Below are positions 18,982-32,664 of a stretch of 64,000 bases of DNA, in pieces. Made by a program: the position numbers and the translations under genes. Under the pieces are notes generated by a model. The model had not been told where the DNA came from. It saw only the letters and a list, made by a program, of their open reading frames with translations, and did no database searches. The stretch spans positions 1 to 64,000 of the forward strand of contig NZ_JAIZBH010000001.1 of assembly GCF_022267375.1 (NCBI RefSeq), in the 5' to 3' direction. How positions within the stretch are numbered: the first letter of the stretch is position 1; every line of letters begins with the position of its first letter. The DNA comes from Leptospira sanjuanensis. Lineage in GTDB: Bacteria; Spirochaetota; Leptospiria; Leptospirales; Leptospiraceae.

Positions 18982-20661
18982 ATGAACCGATTTTTTTACC
19001 TTCTCTGCGCTCTTCCGTTCTTCTATCATTGTTCCGTCAAATCCATGGAGAACGCTTGCGATATAAGCGGTTCTCTCTTTTATAAAACCTTGTTTTTAAA
19101 TGTGATCGTTTCCGGAAACGCAAGCGTTTGCGGGGCGCAGATCGGTTTGCCTCAACCGAAAATTTTGAATCTGAGTTCCAAATCGCTTTTGAACACTGGA
19201 TTCTTGATCGGAGAAATGAATGCGAGTATGTCGGGAGTTCAGGTTTCTTTGGATGGCGGTCCGTTCTTAGACGCGCAGATCTCCGGCACACAATGGAAAT
19301 TTCAACTTCCCGCGGCCGGAGTTCCGTCCACAATTCCTTCTACGGGAGTTTGGAAAGATTGGAGTTTGCATACGATCTCGGCTCGCTCGGTTTTAGGTTC
19401 GAATACCTCTTTGCCGGTTTCCATTTCGGTTCAGAAAGGAAACAATAAAGATATAGACGGAGATGGATATCCGGACGCATTGATCGGTTCGCAAGCTGCA
19501 AACAAAGTACGAGCTTATCTTTCTCTCGGAAAGAACCGCAGTTTAAGTTCCGCGGTTACTACCGTCAACGGCGCGAGCGGACTCGGTTATTCCGTCGTGC
19601 TCGGTGATTTTGACGGAGACGGATATGCGGATGCCGCGGCCGCAGGCGCCGGCTCCAACTTTGCATTATATCTTTCCAAAGGTCCATCCGCCCCGGGTCT
19701 TTCCACGACAAGCACCAGTCCGACGACGGTTGGAAACGGAATTCTTAATTTAACGGTCGGCGATATCAACGGGGACGGCTTTTCCGATTTGGTCGTCGGT
19801 TCGCCGTACAATGCGGGGAATATCGGAAACGTTTATACGTTTTTATCCAACGGGATCATCGGGCAAGGCGTTTCCTTTCAACAGCAATTGAACAATCCGG
19901 CCGTTGCAGGAAGCACGCAATTTTACGGTTATGCGGTCTCGCTCGGCGATGTGGATGGAGATGGTCGAGCCGATGCGATGATCGCTGCTGTCGGTTCGTC
20001 GCAGCTTGGGGCCAGTTTCGTATATCTTTCCCAAGGAAACAATTATACGACTTACTCTCAAACATTTCCGGGAACGACATCGAATCAGTGGTACGCGAAT
20101 TCCATTTTTGCAACGGATATCAACCGGGACGGTCTTTCCGATATGATCGTCGGCGCGTATCAAGAACCGAGCTTTGCCGGTTCACCCGGAAAAATTTATA
20201 TTTATAGTTCCAATGTGGGAATTCTTTCCAACGTCATGAACAGTCCCATCGTCGGCGTTGCCGCTTCTGCGACTGGAACATCTGTAGGGACCGGTGACAT
20301 CAACGGCGATGGATTCTTGGATCTCTTCGGAGGCGGTTATACATATACGGGCGCTTTTCCCAATCAAGGGATTGTTTTGACTTTTTTATCCATGAACACC
20401 GGCGGAATCAGTTCGACTTCTTTGAACTCTTTAACGAATTCCGTGAACTTGGGTGAAATGGGAATGGCGATCGGATCGGCGGATATTGACGGGGACGGTT
20501 TTAGCGATGCGTTGCTCGGTGCGCCGAGTTCCGTTGGAGGGACGAACGTCGGAAACGTATATCTCTATTTTTCCGAGGGCGCGACCGGATATACGAGCGT
20601 TCCTCAAACGATGACCGATCCGGATGGCACGGGAACATTCGGAAGTTCGGTGGATTTATAA
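18982..20661 (+). CDS. FG-GAP/integrin-alpha-type repeat lipoprotein
   Basis: A surface-type protein of 559 aa. The signal peptide MNRFFYLLCALPFFYHC has a spirochaetal lipobox (Cys17). After an N-terminal beta-rich part, seven calcium-loop repeats follow: DIDGDGYPDALIGS, DFDGDGYADAAAAG, DINGDGFSDLVVGS, DVDGDGRADAMIAA, DINRDGLSDMIVGA, DINGDGFLDLFGGG and DIDGDGFSDALLGA. They are spaced about 50-60 residues apart, as in a seven-bladed propeller. Family members bind calcium and often mediate adhesion, but that is inference here. It is convergent with the Spx-like gene, whose stop directly abuts its own. Confidence 0.85.
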   Translation: MNRFFYLLCALPFFYHCSVKSMENACDISGSLFYKTLFLNVIVSGNASVCGAQIGLPQPKILNLSSKSLLNTGFLIGEMNASMSGVQVSLDGGPFLDAQISGTQWKFQLPAAGVPSTIPSTGVWKDWSLHTISARSVLGSNTSLPVSISVQKGNNKDIDGDGYPDALIGSQAANKVRAYLSLGKNRSLSSAVTTVNGASGLGYSVVLGDFDGDGYADAAAAGAGSNFALYLSKGPSAPGLSTTSTSPTTVGNGILNLTVGDINGDGFSDLVVGSPYNAGNIGNVYTFLSNGIIGQGVSFQQQLNNPAVAGSTQFYGYAVSLGDVDGDGRADAMIAAVGSSQLGASFVYLSQGNNYTTYSQTFPGTTSNQWYANSIFATDINRDGLSDMIVGAYQEPSFAGSPGKIYIYSSNVGILSNVMNSPIVGVAASATGTSVGTGDINGDGFLDLFGGGYTYTGAFPNQGIVLTFLSMNTGGISSTSLNSLTNSVNLGEMGMAIGSADIDGDGFSDALLGAPSSVGGTNVGNVYLYFSEGATGYTSVPQTMTDPDGTGTFGSSVDL

Positions 20662-21018
20662 CTACTTAATTTGTTTTTTCCATTCTTCCTCTTTAAAACC
20701 CACAAAGCCGAAACCGTCTCCGAGAACAAAAGGACGTTTTACTAAGTTTCCGTTTTTGGAAAGAAGTTCCAATTGTTCATCGACGGACATGGAACCGAGT
20801 TTGTCCTTGAGTCCCATTTCTTTGTAATCTCCGCCGGAAGTGTTGAAGAGTTTTTTCGATTCGTTGCCTACGTATTTCAACATCGTTTTGAGTTCGTTTT
20901 TTTTCGGAGGAGTTTCACGAATCGGAAGAACTTCCAATTCAACCTTTTTCCCGGAAAGAAATTTGAGAGCATTGCGGCAAGTGCCGCAGTTTTGATACTG
21001 ATAAACTTTGAGTTTCAA
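20662..21018 (-). CDS. Spx/ArsC family thioredoxin-fold protein
   Basis: A 118-aa protein with N-terminus KLKVYQYQNCGTCRNALKFLSGKKV, carrying a CxxC redox motif (CGTC) as in Spx/MgsR and some arsenate-reductase-like proteins. RETPPKKNELKTMLKYVG and the C-terminal LVKRPFVLGDGFGFVGF are also family-like. Start TTG (complement 21016-21018) is preceded by GGAGAA on the minus strand; the long upstream in-frame extension has no such support. Two roles are possible: a redox-sensing RNA-polymerase-binding regulator, or an ArsC-type reductase. Confidence 0.8.
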   Translation of the reverse strand: MKLKVYQYQNCGTCRNALKFLSGKKVELEVLPIRETPPKKNELKTMLKYVGNESKKLFNTSGGDYKEMGLKDKLGSMSVDEQLELLSKNGNLVKRPFVLGDGFGFVGFKEEEWKKQIK

Positions 21019-21274
21019 GATGGTTTCTCCAAAATCGAGCCTCTTTGATCGTATGCGGAGGTCAAGTTTTCCAACGATTTTTATGGGCAAGGGAGAATCC
21101 CGTTTTGCAGTAAAGCACGGATTCATCCGATACCGATTTTCGAATCGACCGAATCTCCTCTTTTGATCGAGCGGATTGCGTTTATGAATGCGCAAAATTC
21201 TTCCTTTTGTCGAAAAATCTTTTCGTTGAAATGCTCGATTTAAACCGATAGGATTCTTACAGGTAGACTCGGGC

Positions 21275-22288
<1,014 letters not shown>

Positions 22289-22360
22289 TCGTGATCTAAT
22301 TTTCCGTTTTGGAAAGAAATTTCCTTCTCTTCTGAATCTTTTGAATGGAATCTTGATTGC

Positions 22361-24604
22361 ATGATCCGGATCTTAAACCTCATTTTAACCGCGTCGATTT
22401 TAGCGATTTGTATTTCCTGCGCGCCCGATTCCGATCCGGAAGTTTTGGATCTTACACAAGCCGAATGGAAAGCGAGTCTCGGCAATCATCTCAAAACTAA
22501 ATTAGAAAAATCGAATTCTTCCGTTTTCAATCCACAAACGAAAAGAAAGAACAAAGAACGTGAACCAAGCGTCTCCGAGGATTGGAAAACGATTTCAAGC
22601 TTTCCAGCCGGATTAAATTCTCTGTTCGGCATTCCCGAACAATCCGGATTTCACGATGCAACGGTTAAAATCGACTTTCCCATTCATACCGGATCGCAGT
22701 ATTTAAAACTTCCGGCTGCGATTTATTTTCCCGATATCGGAGAAAATTGGGAGTTATATTTGAACGGAGTTTTGATCCGAAAGGAACGATTTCCGGAACA
22801 CCCTGAACAAACTGAGGATTTGACACCGGCAATTCGAAGATCCCTAAAGTCGGTGACTTTACCGATTCCATCCGGAACCTTGAAGGAAGGAAAGAATACG
22901 ATTCTAATCTATCTCATCGGGGAATCGAATCTAACGCCCTACATCCAAAACGATCATTTCGGGTTTTATCACGCTAGCGGATATCGAATTTCCTCGTTTC
23001 AGCAAATCTACGAATCCACTTCCGAATATTTCGAAGTCTTTTTATACGGAATCTATTTTATATTCGGAATCTATCATATACTTTTCTATATAACCCGAAG
23101 ACAGGATTTGTATTATCTGTACTTCGGATTGTTCTCGTTCGTTTCCTCCGTGTATTTCTTTTCTTCCTCGAACTTGATCTTTCAAAAATTCGTGAACTCG
23201 AATTCCGATATGAACAGTTCTTTGTTCTTTAGGGCGGAATACGCTTCTTTGACGTTGATTCTCCCCTCTTTTTATTACTTTCTAAAGGAATATTTTTATC
23301 CGAAGGAAAAGGTCGGGATTGTTCCTCTTGCATTCGTGATACTTTCCATCGGATTGTTTTTAGGGATTTTGGCTTCTCCGTTTTCGTGGACTCATATCGC
23401 GTTGAAGGTCTGTCAGGTTTCGATGATCTTCTTTTTGTTTTATATTCTCTACTTCTCGATTCAAACCGTAAGAAGGGAAAAACAGGACGCGAAGAAGATG
23501 TTGGCCGGAATTGCGGCTTGTATCGTTTTTGCGGTTTGGGATTTGCTCGATTCGATCTTTAAGATAATCGGACTTCATTATCCTTTCTTTAAGATCGCCT
23601 ATTCTCTTTTTATCATCACGATCATCAGCATTCTTGTTTCGAGATATATTCAGCTCTATAAAGACGCGCAGCTCCTCAACAAAGAATTATCGAATCAAAA
23701 GGATGCGTTCTATCGGTTTGTTCCCGCGGATTTTATCCGAATACTCGATAAGGAATCGCCCGTGTCGATCGCGATCGGAGACAACAAGGAAAAGTCGATG
23801 ACCGTTTTGTTTTCGGATATTCGAAATTTTACGAGCATTTCCGAAGCGATTCGACCGAGTCAGACAATCGCATTCTTAAATTCTTATCTTTCCCAAATGG
23901 AAGATCTGGTTTATCAAACCGCCGGCTTTGTGGATAAATATGTAGGCGATGCAGTTCTCGCGCTCTTTGCCGATTACAACGAAAGAGTGGAAAAGGAGAA
24001 TTTCAATTCCGCTGACAATGCAGTCGAGTCGGCGATCAAGATGGTCAATGCGGTTCAATCCGGAAGGATGTTGGAAATTTTTTCGATTCCTTCTCCTTGG
24101 AATTTGGAAATCGGAGTCGGTATCAATACAGGTTCCTTGATTTTAGGAACGGTGGGAAGCGAACGAAGAATCGACACGACCGTGATCGGGGACGCGGTCA
24201 ATCTTGCGTCCAGACTTCAATCTCTTACGTCCTTATATCAAAGTAGAATTCTCATTTCTCATCACACGTATTTGCAGCTTCACCGAATGAGCGAGGTCGG
24301 AATTCGAATGATCGACACGGTCTTTGTAAAGGGAAGAAATCAGCCCGTCGATATTTACGAAGTTTTTGAATCCGATCCGGATGATATCAAGGAATTCAAA
24401 TTGAAAACGTCCGATCTTTTATCGCAGGGAATCTCGGAATACAAGTCCGGTAAGTTCAACGAAGCTTCTAAAATCTTTAAACAACTCTACAGAGAAGAAG
24501 CAAGAGACAACCTTTCTAAGATTTATCTAAAGCGTTGTAAGCTGTATTCTTCGAAACCGCCGGAAGAAAATTGGGACGGAATTTTCCGTTTTCAAACAAA
24601 ATAA
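22361..24604 (+). CDS. Class III adenylate/guanylate cyclase with 7TM-DISM sensor
   Basis: The 747-aa protein starts with a lipobox-bearing signal (MIRILNLILTASILAICISC). A beta-sandwich extracellular region (about 85-215) resembles 7TMR-DISM ligand domains. About seven membrane helices (about 220-435) follow, then a class III cyclase domain. The metal Asp residues lie in VLFSDIRNFTSISE (near residue 486) and YVGDAVLALFAD (near 529); NTGSLILGTVGS and GDAVNLASRLQ are conserved. A TPR-like tail ends the protein. It would convert an external signal into cyclic nucleotide. ATP versus GTP specificity is not decided. Confidence 0.88.
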   Translation: MIRILNLILTASILAICISCAPDSDPEVLDLTQAEWKASLGNHLKTKLEKSNSSVFNPQTKRKNKEREPSVSEDWKTISSFPAGLNSLFGIPEQSGFHDATVKIDFPIHTGSQYLKLPAAIYFPDIGENWELYLNGVLIRKERFPEHPEQTEDLTPAIRRSLKSVTLPIPSGTLKEGKNTILIYLIGESNLTPYIQNDHFGFYHASGYRISSFQQIYESTSEYFEVFLYGIYFIFGIYHILFYITRRQDLYYLYFGLFSFVSSVYFFSSSNLIFQKFVNSNSDMNSSLFFRAEYASLTLILPSFYYFLKEYFYPKEKVGIVPLAFVILSIGLFLGILASPFSWTHIALKVCQVSMIFFLFYILYFSIQTVRREKQDAKKMLAGIAACIVFAVWDLLDSIFKIIGLHYPFFKIAYSLFIITIISILVSRYIQLYKDAQLLNKELSNQKDAFYRFVPADFIRILDKESPVSIAIGDNKEKSMTVLFSDIRNFTSISEAIRPSQTIAFLNSYLSQMEDLVYQTAGFVDKYVGDAVLALFADYNERVEKENFNSADNAVESAIKMVNAVQSGRMLEIFSIPSPWNLEIGVGINTGSLILGTVGSERRIDTTVIGDAVNLASRLQSLTSLYQSRILISHHTYLQLHRMSEVGIRMIDTVFVKGRNQPVDIYEVFESDPDDIKEFKLKTSDLLSQGISEYKSGKFNEASKIFKQLYREEARDNLSKIYLKRCKLYSSKPPEENWDGIFRFQTK

Positions 24605-24627
24605 AAGCTCCGATTCGAAACGACTTT

Positions 24628-25161
24628 ATGAATTTCAAACGAACGGTCGCAGCTTTTAACAGCGGATATTTGCCGCAAATATCGTTGGCTCTTTTTTTCA
24701 TTGTGATCCTTCCGGCTTTTTCATCCGATCTTCCCGACTTTCGGCTCAAGGACCAAAGAGGAGATGTTCTCGAATCCAAAAAGCTCAAAGGAAAAATCGT
24801 TTTTCTATTGGGCTGTTCCTATACGGATATCGTCCTTTGTAGAAAACACGGTCGAAAGATTTACTGGAGAATGCAAAACCTCATCGATGAAAACAAGGAT
24901 CGAGTTGAGTTTGCCGCCTTTATCGATCTCCAAAACGCTCCGAACGAAGTACAAACTTATATCGATCAAAACAAATCTAAAAACTACGAATCGATTTTTT
25001 TGGATGAAAAAGGAGTGATTTCTTCCGGAATCCGGCGTAATTTTTCGTGGTTACGCATTTTTTCGGGGAACAAGAAATTAATTTTTGAATCCTATTACAA
25101 AGATGTGGATGATCGTACCGTAGACTCTCTATATGAAATTATTCGAAAACAAAGAAAATAG
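24628..25161 (+). CDS. Exported thioredoxin-fold protein without a CxxC
   Basis: Starting at ATG 24628 (after the cyclase stop) the product is 177 aa with a membrane/signal segment at about 15-33. DLPDFRLKDQRGDVLESKKLKGKIVFLLG then looks like the opening of a redoxin/AhpC-type domain. At the usual active site it reads GCSYTDIVLC, so Cys63 and Cys71 are seven residues apart rather than CxxC. The role may be non-catalytic or an unusual thiol function. Its 3' end overlaps the next gene by 29 bases, so the two are co-transcribed. Confidence 0.65.
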   Translation: MNFKRTVAAFNSGYLPQISLALFFIVILPAFSSDLPDFRLKDQRGDVLESKKLKGKIVFLLGCSYTDIVLCRKHGRKIYWRMQNLIDENKDRVEFAAFIDLQNAPNEVQTYIDQNKSKNYESIFLDEKGVISSGIRRNFSWLRIFSGNKKLIFESYYKDVDDRTVDSLYEIIRKQRK

Positions 25162-26347
25162 ACTCGGCTTTCTCGTTTGTATCGTTCTCTTTTTTTCGAT
25201 TTCGAATTGTATTCAAAAAAAGCCTCAGCAAGCGGCATACTGGATTGAATATCTCGCGTATCAAAAGAACATCTTGAACGAATATCCAACGGGAGGAATT
25301 CGAAACGCTCTTTTCGGAAATTTGACTTCCGCGGACGAATCGATTCTCCAAGAAAAAAACGGATCTCTTACGATCGATTTTTACATCCGTAAAACGGGCC
25401 GCGGATTGCAAAACGTTTTGACTACCGAAAAAATTCCGGATCAAGTTCCGTATCAAATTCACGCGGAATATTTTCCCACTTCCTTTAAAGATCAAAAGAC
25501 ATATCGAATGAAACGAAGAACGGTTTCGATTCTTCCCGCATACAGTTATCATGATTTCTTTCAACACGTGGATCAGCTGCAGCATTTTCTTAGAAATCCT
25601 TCCAACGATTCGTTAAAGTTCGTTTCGATTTCAAAAGCGCATCGGTTTCTTTGCGGGGTTTCCCATTGCGATACGGGCAGAGCGGAGAATTCTTCCTGGC
25701 TTTTGTACGAGTTGAACGAAGCAACGGAGAATAGTTATCCGCAATTTTATAAACGGTTTCACAAAATCTTAAATCAAGTTTCGTATCGAATTACGATTTT
25801 CAAGTCAGGAGAGTTTTTAAACGGAATCGAACTGTACAACGAAGGAACAAAAACGTTTTTGAAAGTCCCCGATACCGAAAACGGCTACTGGAAAAATCCC
25901 GAAACGCTTCACATAAGAGTTTCGGTGTTTATACAAGTGTACGGACTCAAAATCGATATTAGAAGTTTAGGATATAAGCTTCGTTTTGTCTCATCAAAGA
26001 ATTATGAAAAAATCACCGGGGAATTTTCCAAGCTTCCGGAAAAGAAAATCAGCGGACGGTTTCTTCAGATTTTTCCGCCGGGGGTCGTGAATTGGTTCAT
26101 ACCGGGAAACATGGAAGAATATTTCGATCAACTCTTCCTTCTTCTTGTGCAAGGAAGCGAAGGAAACGGTGGAAATAAGTTCGAATCCGAATCCTTTCGA
26201 AGCGGTAACACAATGAAAGTCATCCTAAAATCACAAGCCGAGATTTTTAGAGATCGTTTTTCTCCCTTTCGTTCTTCGAATGAAAAAGACGATGAACCTT
26301 CCTTTTGGGAAATGCTTCAGAAGATTTTAATCGAAGATCTAACTTAA
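25133..26347 (+). CDS. Predicted lipoprotein, function unknown
   Basis: 404 aa. The signal peptide has a hydrophobic stretch (LGFLVCIVLFFSISNC) and lipobox ISNC, with Cys26 lipidated. The mature part has alternating charged and aromatic residues and no family I recognise. It overlaps the thioredoxin-fold gene upstream, so that protein and this lipoprotein probably act in the same envelope process. A gap of 168 bases with a new promoter follows. Confidence 0.72.
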   Translation: MKLFENKENRLGFLVCIVLFFSISNCIQKKPQQAAYWIEYLAYQKNILNEYPTGGIRNALFGNLTSADESILQEKNGSLTIDFYIRKTGRGLQNVLTTEKIPDQVPYQIHAEYFPTSFKDQKTYRMKRRTVSILPAYSYHDFFQHVDQLQHFLRNPSNDSLKFVSISKAHRFLCGVSHCDTGRAENSSWLLYELNEATENSYPQFYKRFHKILNQVSYRITIFKSGEFLNGIELYNEGTKTFLKVPDTENGYWKNPETLHIRVSVFIQVYGLKIDIRSLGYKLRFVSSKNYEKITGEFSKLPEKKISGRFLQIFPPGVVNWFIPGNMEEYFDQLFLLLVQGSEGNGGNKFESESFRSGNTMKVILKSQAEIFRDRFSPFRSSNEKDDEPSFWEMLQKILIEDLT

Positions 26348-26398
26348 AGTGCACTTGAAGTTTGTCCTTAAGAAGTGTATTTTATTCTCACTAAAGAA

Positions 26399-26448
26399 TT
26401 AGAATATTTCTAAAGTGCTTGACTGAGAGTCTAAATTCCAGGATTTAT
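26399..26448 (+). promoter_or_regulatory. Fur/PerR-like palindrome abutting a sigma-70-type promoter
   Basis: TTAGAATATTTCTAA (26399-26413) is a 7-1-7 inverted repeat with one arm mismatch, close to the TTATAATNATTATAA pattern of PerR sites. Six bases on lies TTGACT (-35, 26419-26424), then an 18-base spacer and ATTTAT (-10, 26443-26448). This sits about 70 bases before the membrane protein gene. A bound repressor would cover the -35. Binding is inferred from the pattern only. Confidence 0.45.
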
Positions 26449-26515
26449 TTTTAGTTCTGGCGCTCGGTCTTTTTAAAGCGCACAATCATATTTCATTCGA
26501 TGAATTGGAGGTATT

Positions 26516-27220
26516 ATGGAAGGGATTGCTCTTTTTACAAGCCAAGGCTTGTATTTCCTCTTTAAGTGGGTGCATTTCCTCGCAGGCGTCGCCTGGATCG
26601 GACTACTCTGGTACATTAACTTTGTACAAGGAGCCTTCTTTGCTGAAACGGACGCTGATACAAAGAAGAAAGCGACTCAGCAATTGGTTCCAAGAGTTCT
26701 TTGGTGGTTCCGTTGGGGAGCGATGTTTACGTTCTTGAGCGGTTGGGCGATGATCATCTACGCTATTTACAACGGTACTACTCTTTCCACAGGTCAGTGG
26801 CTTGCAGTGATTCTCGGCGGAGGATTACTAGGTTCTTTGATGTGGTTTAACGTGTGGTTCGTGATTTGGCCCGCTCAAAAAGTCGTGATCGCTGCAGCGA
26901 AAGGTGAAACTGCGGAAAACCCGGCTCCACGTGCTGCAAGAGGTCTTTTAGCTTCCAGAACGAACACGCTTCTTTCCATTCCGATGTTGTTCTTAATGGG
27001 CGCGGCGAGAAATCTTCCGATCTCCTTCGACGTTACCGGAGCGGAATCTCACACGTTTTTAGGAGTGATTCTCGCGATCATCGTGTTGGTTGAAACCAAC
27101 GCGTTAACCGCAACACCGGAAAGCGCTACGTTCAAACCGATCAAAACCGTAAAAGGCGTAATCACTTCCGGATTTGTTCTTTCATTGATCATCTACATTC
27201 TTCTCGAGGTTCTTCTCTAA
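26516..27220 (+). CDS. puuD: PuuD-type urate hydroxylase membrane domain protein (Urate_ox_N/DUF989)
   Basis: A 234-aa protein with about six membrane segments. The family features FKWVHFLAGVAWIGLLWYIN, FVQGAFF, LVPRVLWWFRWGAM and MWFNVWFVIWPAQK match the membrane half of PuuD, the cytochrome-linked urate hydroxylase. Canonical PuuD is longer and ends in a cytochrome c domain. Here that domain is missing and a separate cytochrome c gene starts 5 bases downstream, so the enzyme looks split in two. A strong ribosome site (TTGGAGG) precedes ATG. Urate as the substrate is inference by family; no other purine genes are nearby. Confidence 0.8.
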   Translation: MEGIALFTSQGLYFLFKWVHFLAGVAWIGLLWYINFVQGAFFAETDADTKKKATQQLVPRVLWWFRWGAMFTFLSGWAMIIYAIYNGTTLSTGQWLAVILGGGLLGSLMWFNVWFVIWPAQKVVIAAAKGETAENPAPRAARGLLASRTNTLLSIPMLFLMGAARNLPISFDVTGAESHTFLGVILAIIVLVETNALTATPESATFKPIKTVKGVITSGFVLSLIIYILLEVLL

Positions 27221-27224
27221 GTCG

Positions 27225-27584
27225 ATGAGGATCACTGAAAATCGAGGCGGGTATTCCCGCCTCTTACTCGTTTGCATTTCTTTGATTCTTTTATTTGCGA
27301 ACTGCAAAGAAGAAGAGAATCTTTCACCCGAACAAAAACTGATTTCCCAGGGAAAAGGTTTGTATGTTACGAACTGTTCCGCGTGCCATAACCAAAATCC
27401 GGCTGTGGACGGGGCGGTTGGGCCTGCGGTTAAAGGTTCTAACTTCGAGTTGTTGAAGGCGAGAATCGTAAACGGAACGTATCCACCCGGATATACTCCG
27501 AAACGCACGAGCCAGATTATGACAAGACTTCCTTTGAACGACGATCAGATTCGAAGCATCGAAGCGTTTCTAAACGCTCCTTGA
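27225..27584 (+). CDS. Cytochrome c lipoprotein
   Basis: 119 aa. The signal peptide ends LFANC (lipidated Cys27). A short linker is followed by a single class I cytochrome c domain: haem motif CSACH (C51, C54, H55) and the likely distal ligand M99 in SQIMTRLPL. It is 5 bases after the membrane protein gene and shares its promoter and a hairpin terminator. It likely takes electrons from the membrane partner toward a terminal oxidase. Confidence 0.88.
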   Translation: MRITENRGGYSRLLLVCISLILLFANCKEEENLSPEQKLISQGKGLYVTNCSACHNQNPAVDGAVGPAVKGSNFELLKARIVNGTYPPGYTPKRTSQIMTRLPLNDDQIRSIEAFLNAP

Positions 27585-27592
27585 TTCAACGA

Positions 27593-27625
27593 AAACATTA
27601 GGGATTTTGAATATCCCTGATGTTT
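27593..27625 (+). terminator. Hairpin terminator after cytochrome c gene
   Basis: AAACATTAGGGAT (27593-27605) pairs with ATCCCTGATGTTT (27613-27625) over a 7-base loop, with a single T-G wobble pair, giving a 13-bp stem. A pyrimidine-rich tail (CTCTTTCT) follows, 8 bases after the stop codon. Confidence 0.75.
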
Positions 27626-27717
27626 CTCTTTCTATTAGTTGATCTTTCAGAAGTCCGCATAAAGATGCGGAATCCTTTTCGGTGTTTTATCGAACCGAAA
27701 AATTCTTATTGTAATTC

Positions 27718-28566
<849 letters not shown>

Positions 28567-28586
28567 GGGCTTCTCTTCAAAAAAGA

Positions 28587-29498
28587 TTACTTTCGTTTTA
28601 GGATTTTCCAGAGCATATTACCGGAGGGAGTTACGTCCCTTTCCGTTCGGAAAGAACGGAGCCAGTCGTGCAAAGGTTCCTGTTTTACTGAATCTATAGT
28701 CATGCTTTCCGGCGACAATAAAAGATCAATCAAATGCCGGAAGCTTTCAAATTGGCTGAAGATTCTTTCTTGAGAGCATTCTAAAAAACGAGTTCTGATC
28801 GTATGAAGTTCCACGTCGATCGGTTCAAAAACTTTTCCCGGTTTCCAGATTTCCTTATCGATGCTAAGAATCGAATGAATCGTAGAAATCTGTTTCGAAT
28901 AATCCACGTCGTCGAAAAGCTCCGAATACGTGTGCTGAATTTTGTTAAACGACGGAATCGTATCTACGTCCACCATGAATTCTGTCTCTTTATATTTGCG
29001 CGTGACGAAATCTACGATGACTCCGTTCTTCATTTCGAACGATTCTAAAGGAAGAATTCTCGCCGAAAAATAAATTCTCCGTGTTCGAACCGAAACCGTC
29101 TTTCCTTGCGCCGCGGGTTTTACGATCATCGAAGTCGGCGCACCGCCCAAATACGAAAGAATAAAACTGACGACGAAAACGAACTTCTTCTCATCGTCGA
29201 CTTTCGATGAAGGAAACTCTTTCACTAAGAAGAGCTGATTGGAATTCTTTTTAGGTTTCGCGATCGGAAGAACGTGACATTTCCGGATCAACTCGGGAAT
29301 CAGTTGTTCCGCTTGCAGAAGGAATTCTTTTGCAGCCGCAAAGTCCACTCCGTAGACCGACGTCGAAGGAAGAATGAAACTGTCTTCGAATTCGAAAAAG
29401 GAAGTATGAAGATTGTCGACGAAAATTTCGTTCGGGCGGTTTTGACCGGAGGCGGACGAAAGGATTCGATTCAACTCTTCGATTTGATTGAGTTCCAA
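28587..29498 (-). CDS. Hypothetical cytoplasmic protein, 303 aa
   Basis: Begins TTG with AGGA in front on the minus strand (MELNQIEELNRILSSASG). There is no signal peptide or clear membrane span; a moderately hydrophobic stretch (FVFVVSFILSYLGG) lies mid-protein. No family is recognised. It contains several regular beta-like stretches (KTVSVRTRRIYFSARIL) and a helical C-terminus. It is probably co-transcribed with the phosphatase gene 20 bases downstream. Function unknown. Confidence 0.65.
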   Translation of the reverse strand: MELNQIEELNRILSSASGQNRPNEIFVDNLHTSFFEFEDSFILPSTSVYGVDFAAAKEFLLQAEQLIPELIRKCHVLPIAKPKKNSNQLFLVKEFPSSKVDDEKKFVFVVSFILSYLGGAPTSMIVKPAAQGKTVSVRTRRIYFSARILPLESFEMKNGVIVDFVTRKYKETEFMVDVDTIPSFNKIQHTYSELFDDVDYSKQISTIHSILSIDKEIWKPGKVFEPIDVELHTIRTRFLECSQERIFSQFESFRHLIDLLLSPESMTIDSVKQEPLHDWLRSFRTERDVTPSGNMLWKILKRK

Positions 29499-29638
29499 GT
29501 TTTCCTACCGTTTCAATTTTGATAAACGACATGATCCGTATAAGATCCGTTTTTCAATTCGATTTTCCAGTTCACGGCGCGTCCAAAACTAAATCATACT
29601 TTGACGGAAATACATGCTGCAAGAACTCGGCGGAACTT

Positions 29639-31615
<1,977 letters not shown>

Positions 31616-31806
31616 TCCATTCTCCTTTGCGTTTCGGAAAGAGATTTCATCCGAGCCACAATCTGAAAAGAAAGAAAACCGGGATTGCCGTAAGTCTAAA
31701 AGAAAAAATACTGTCTTTTCTAGAAATGTCTGAGAGGATACGGATGACGTAGATCGCAACGGTTTACGCAACCTCGACTCTCATTTCGCATTCGCAAAAG
31801 GATTCC

Positions 31807-32650
<844 letters not shown>

Positions 32651-32664
<14 letters not shown>

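Noticed and set aside
21225..21251. Sigma-28 promoter for fliG (ACCGATAG)
   Set aside because: No TAAA at the matching upstream position.
31616..31771. 52-residue N-terminal extension of the GH42 gene
   Set aside because: The enzyme family begins at MIFGADYYPEQW, and AAGGAG sits directly before that ATG.
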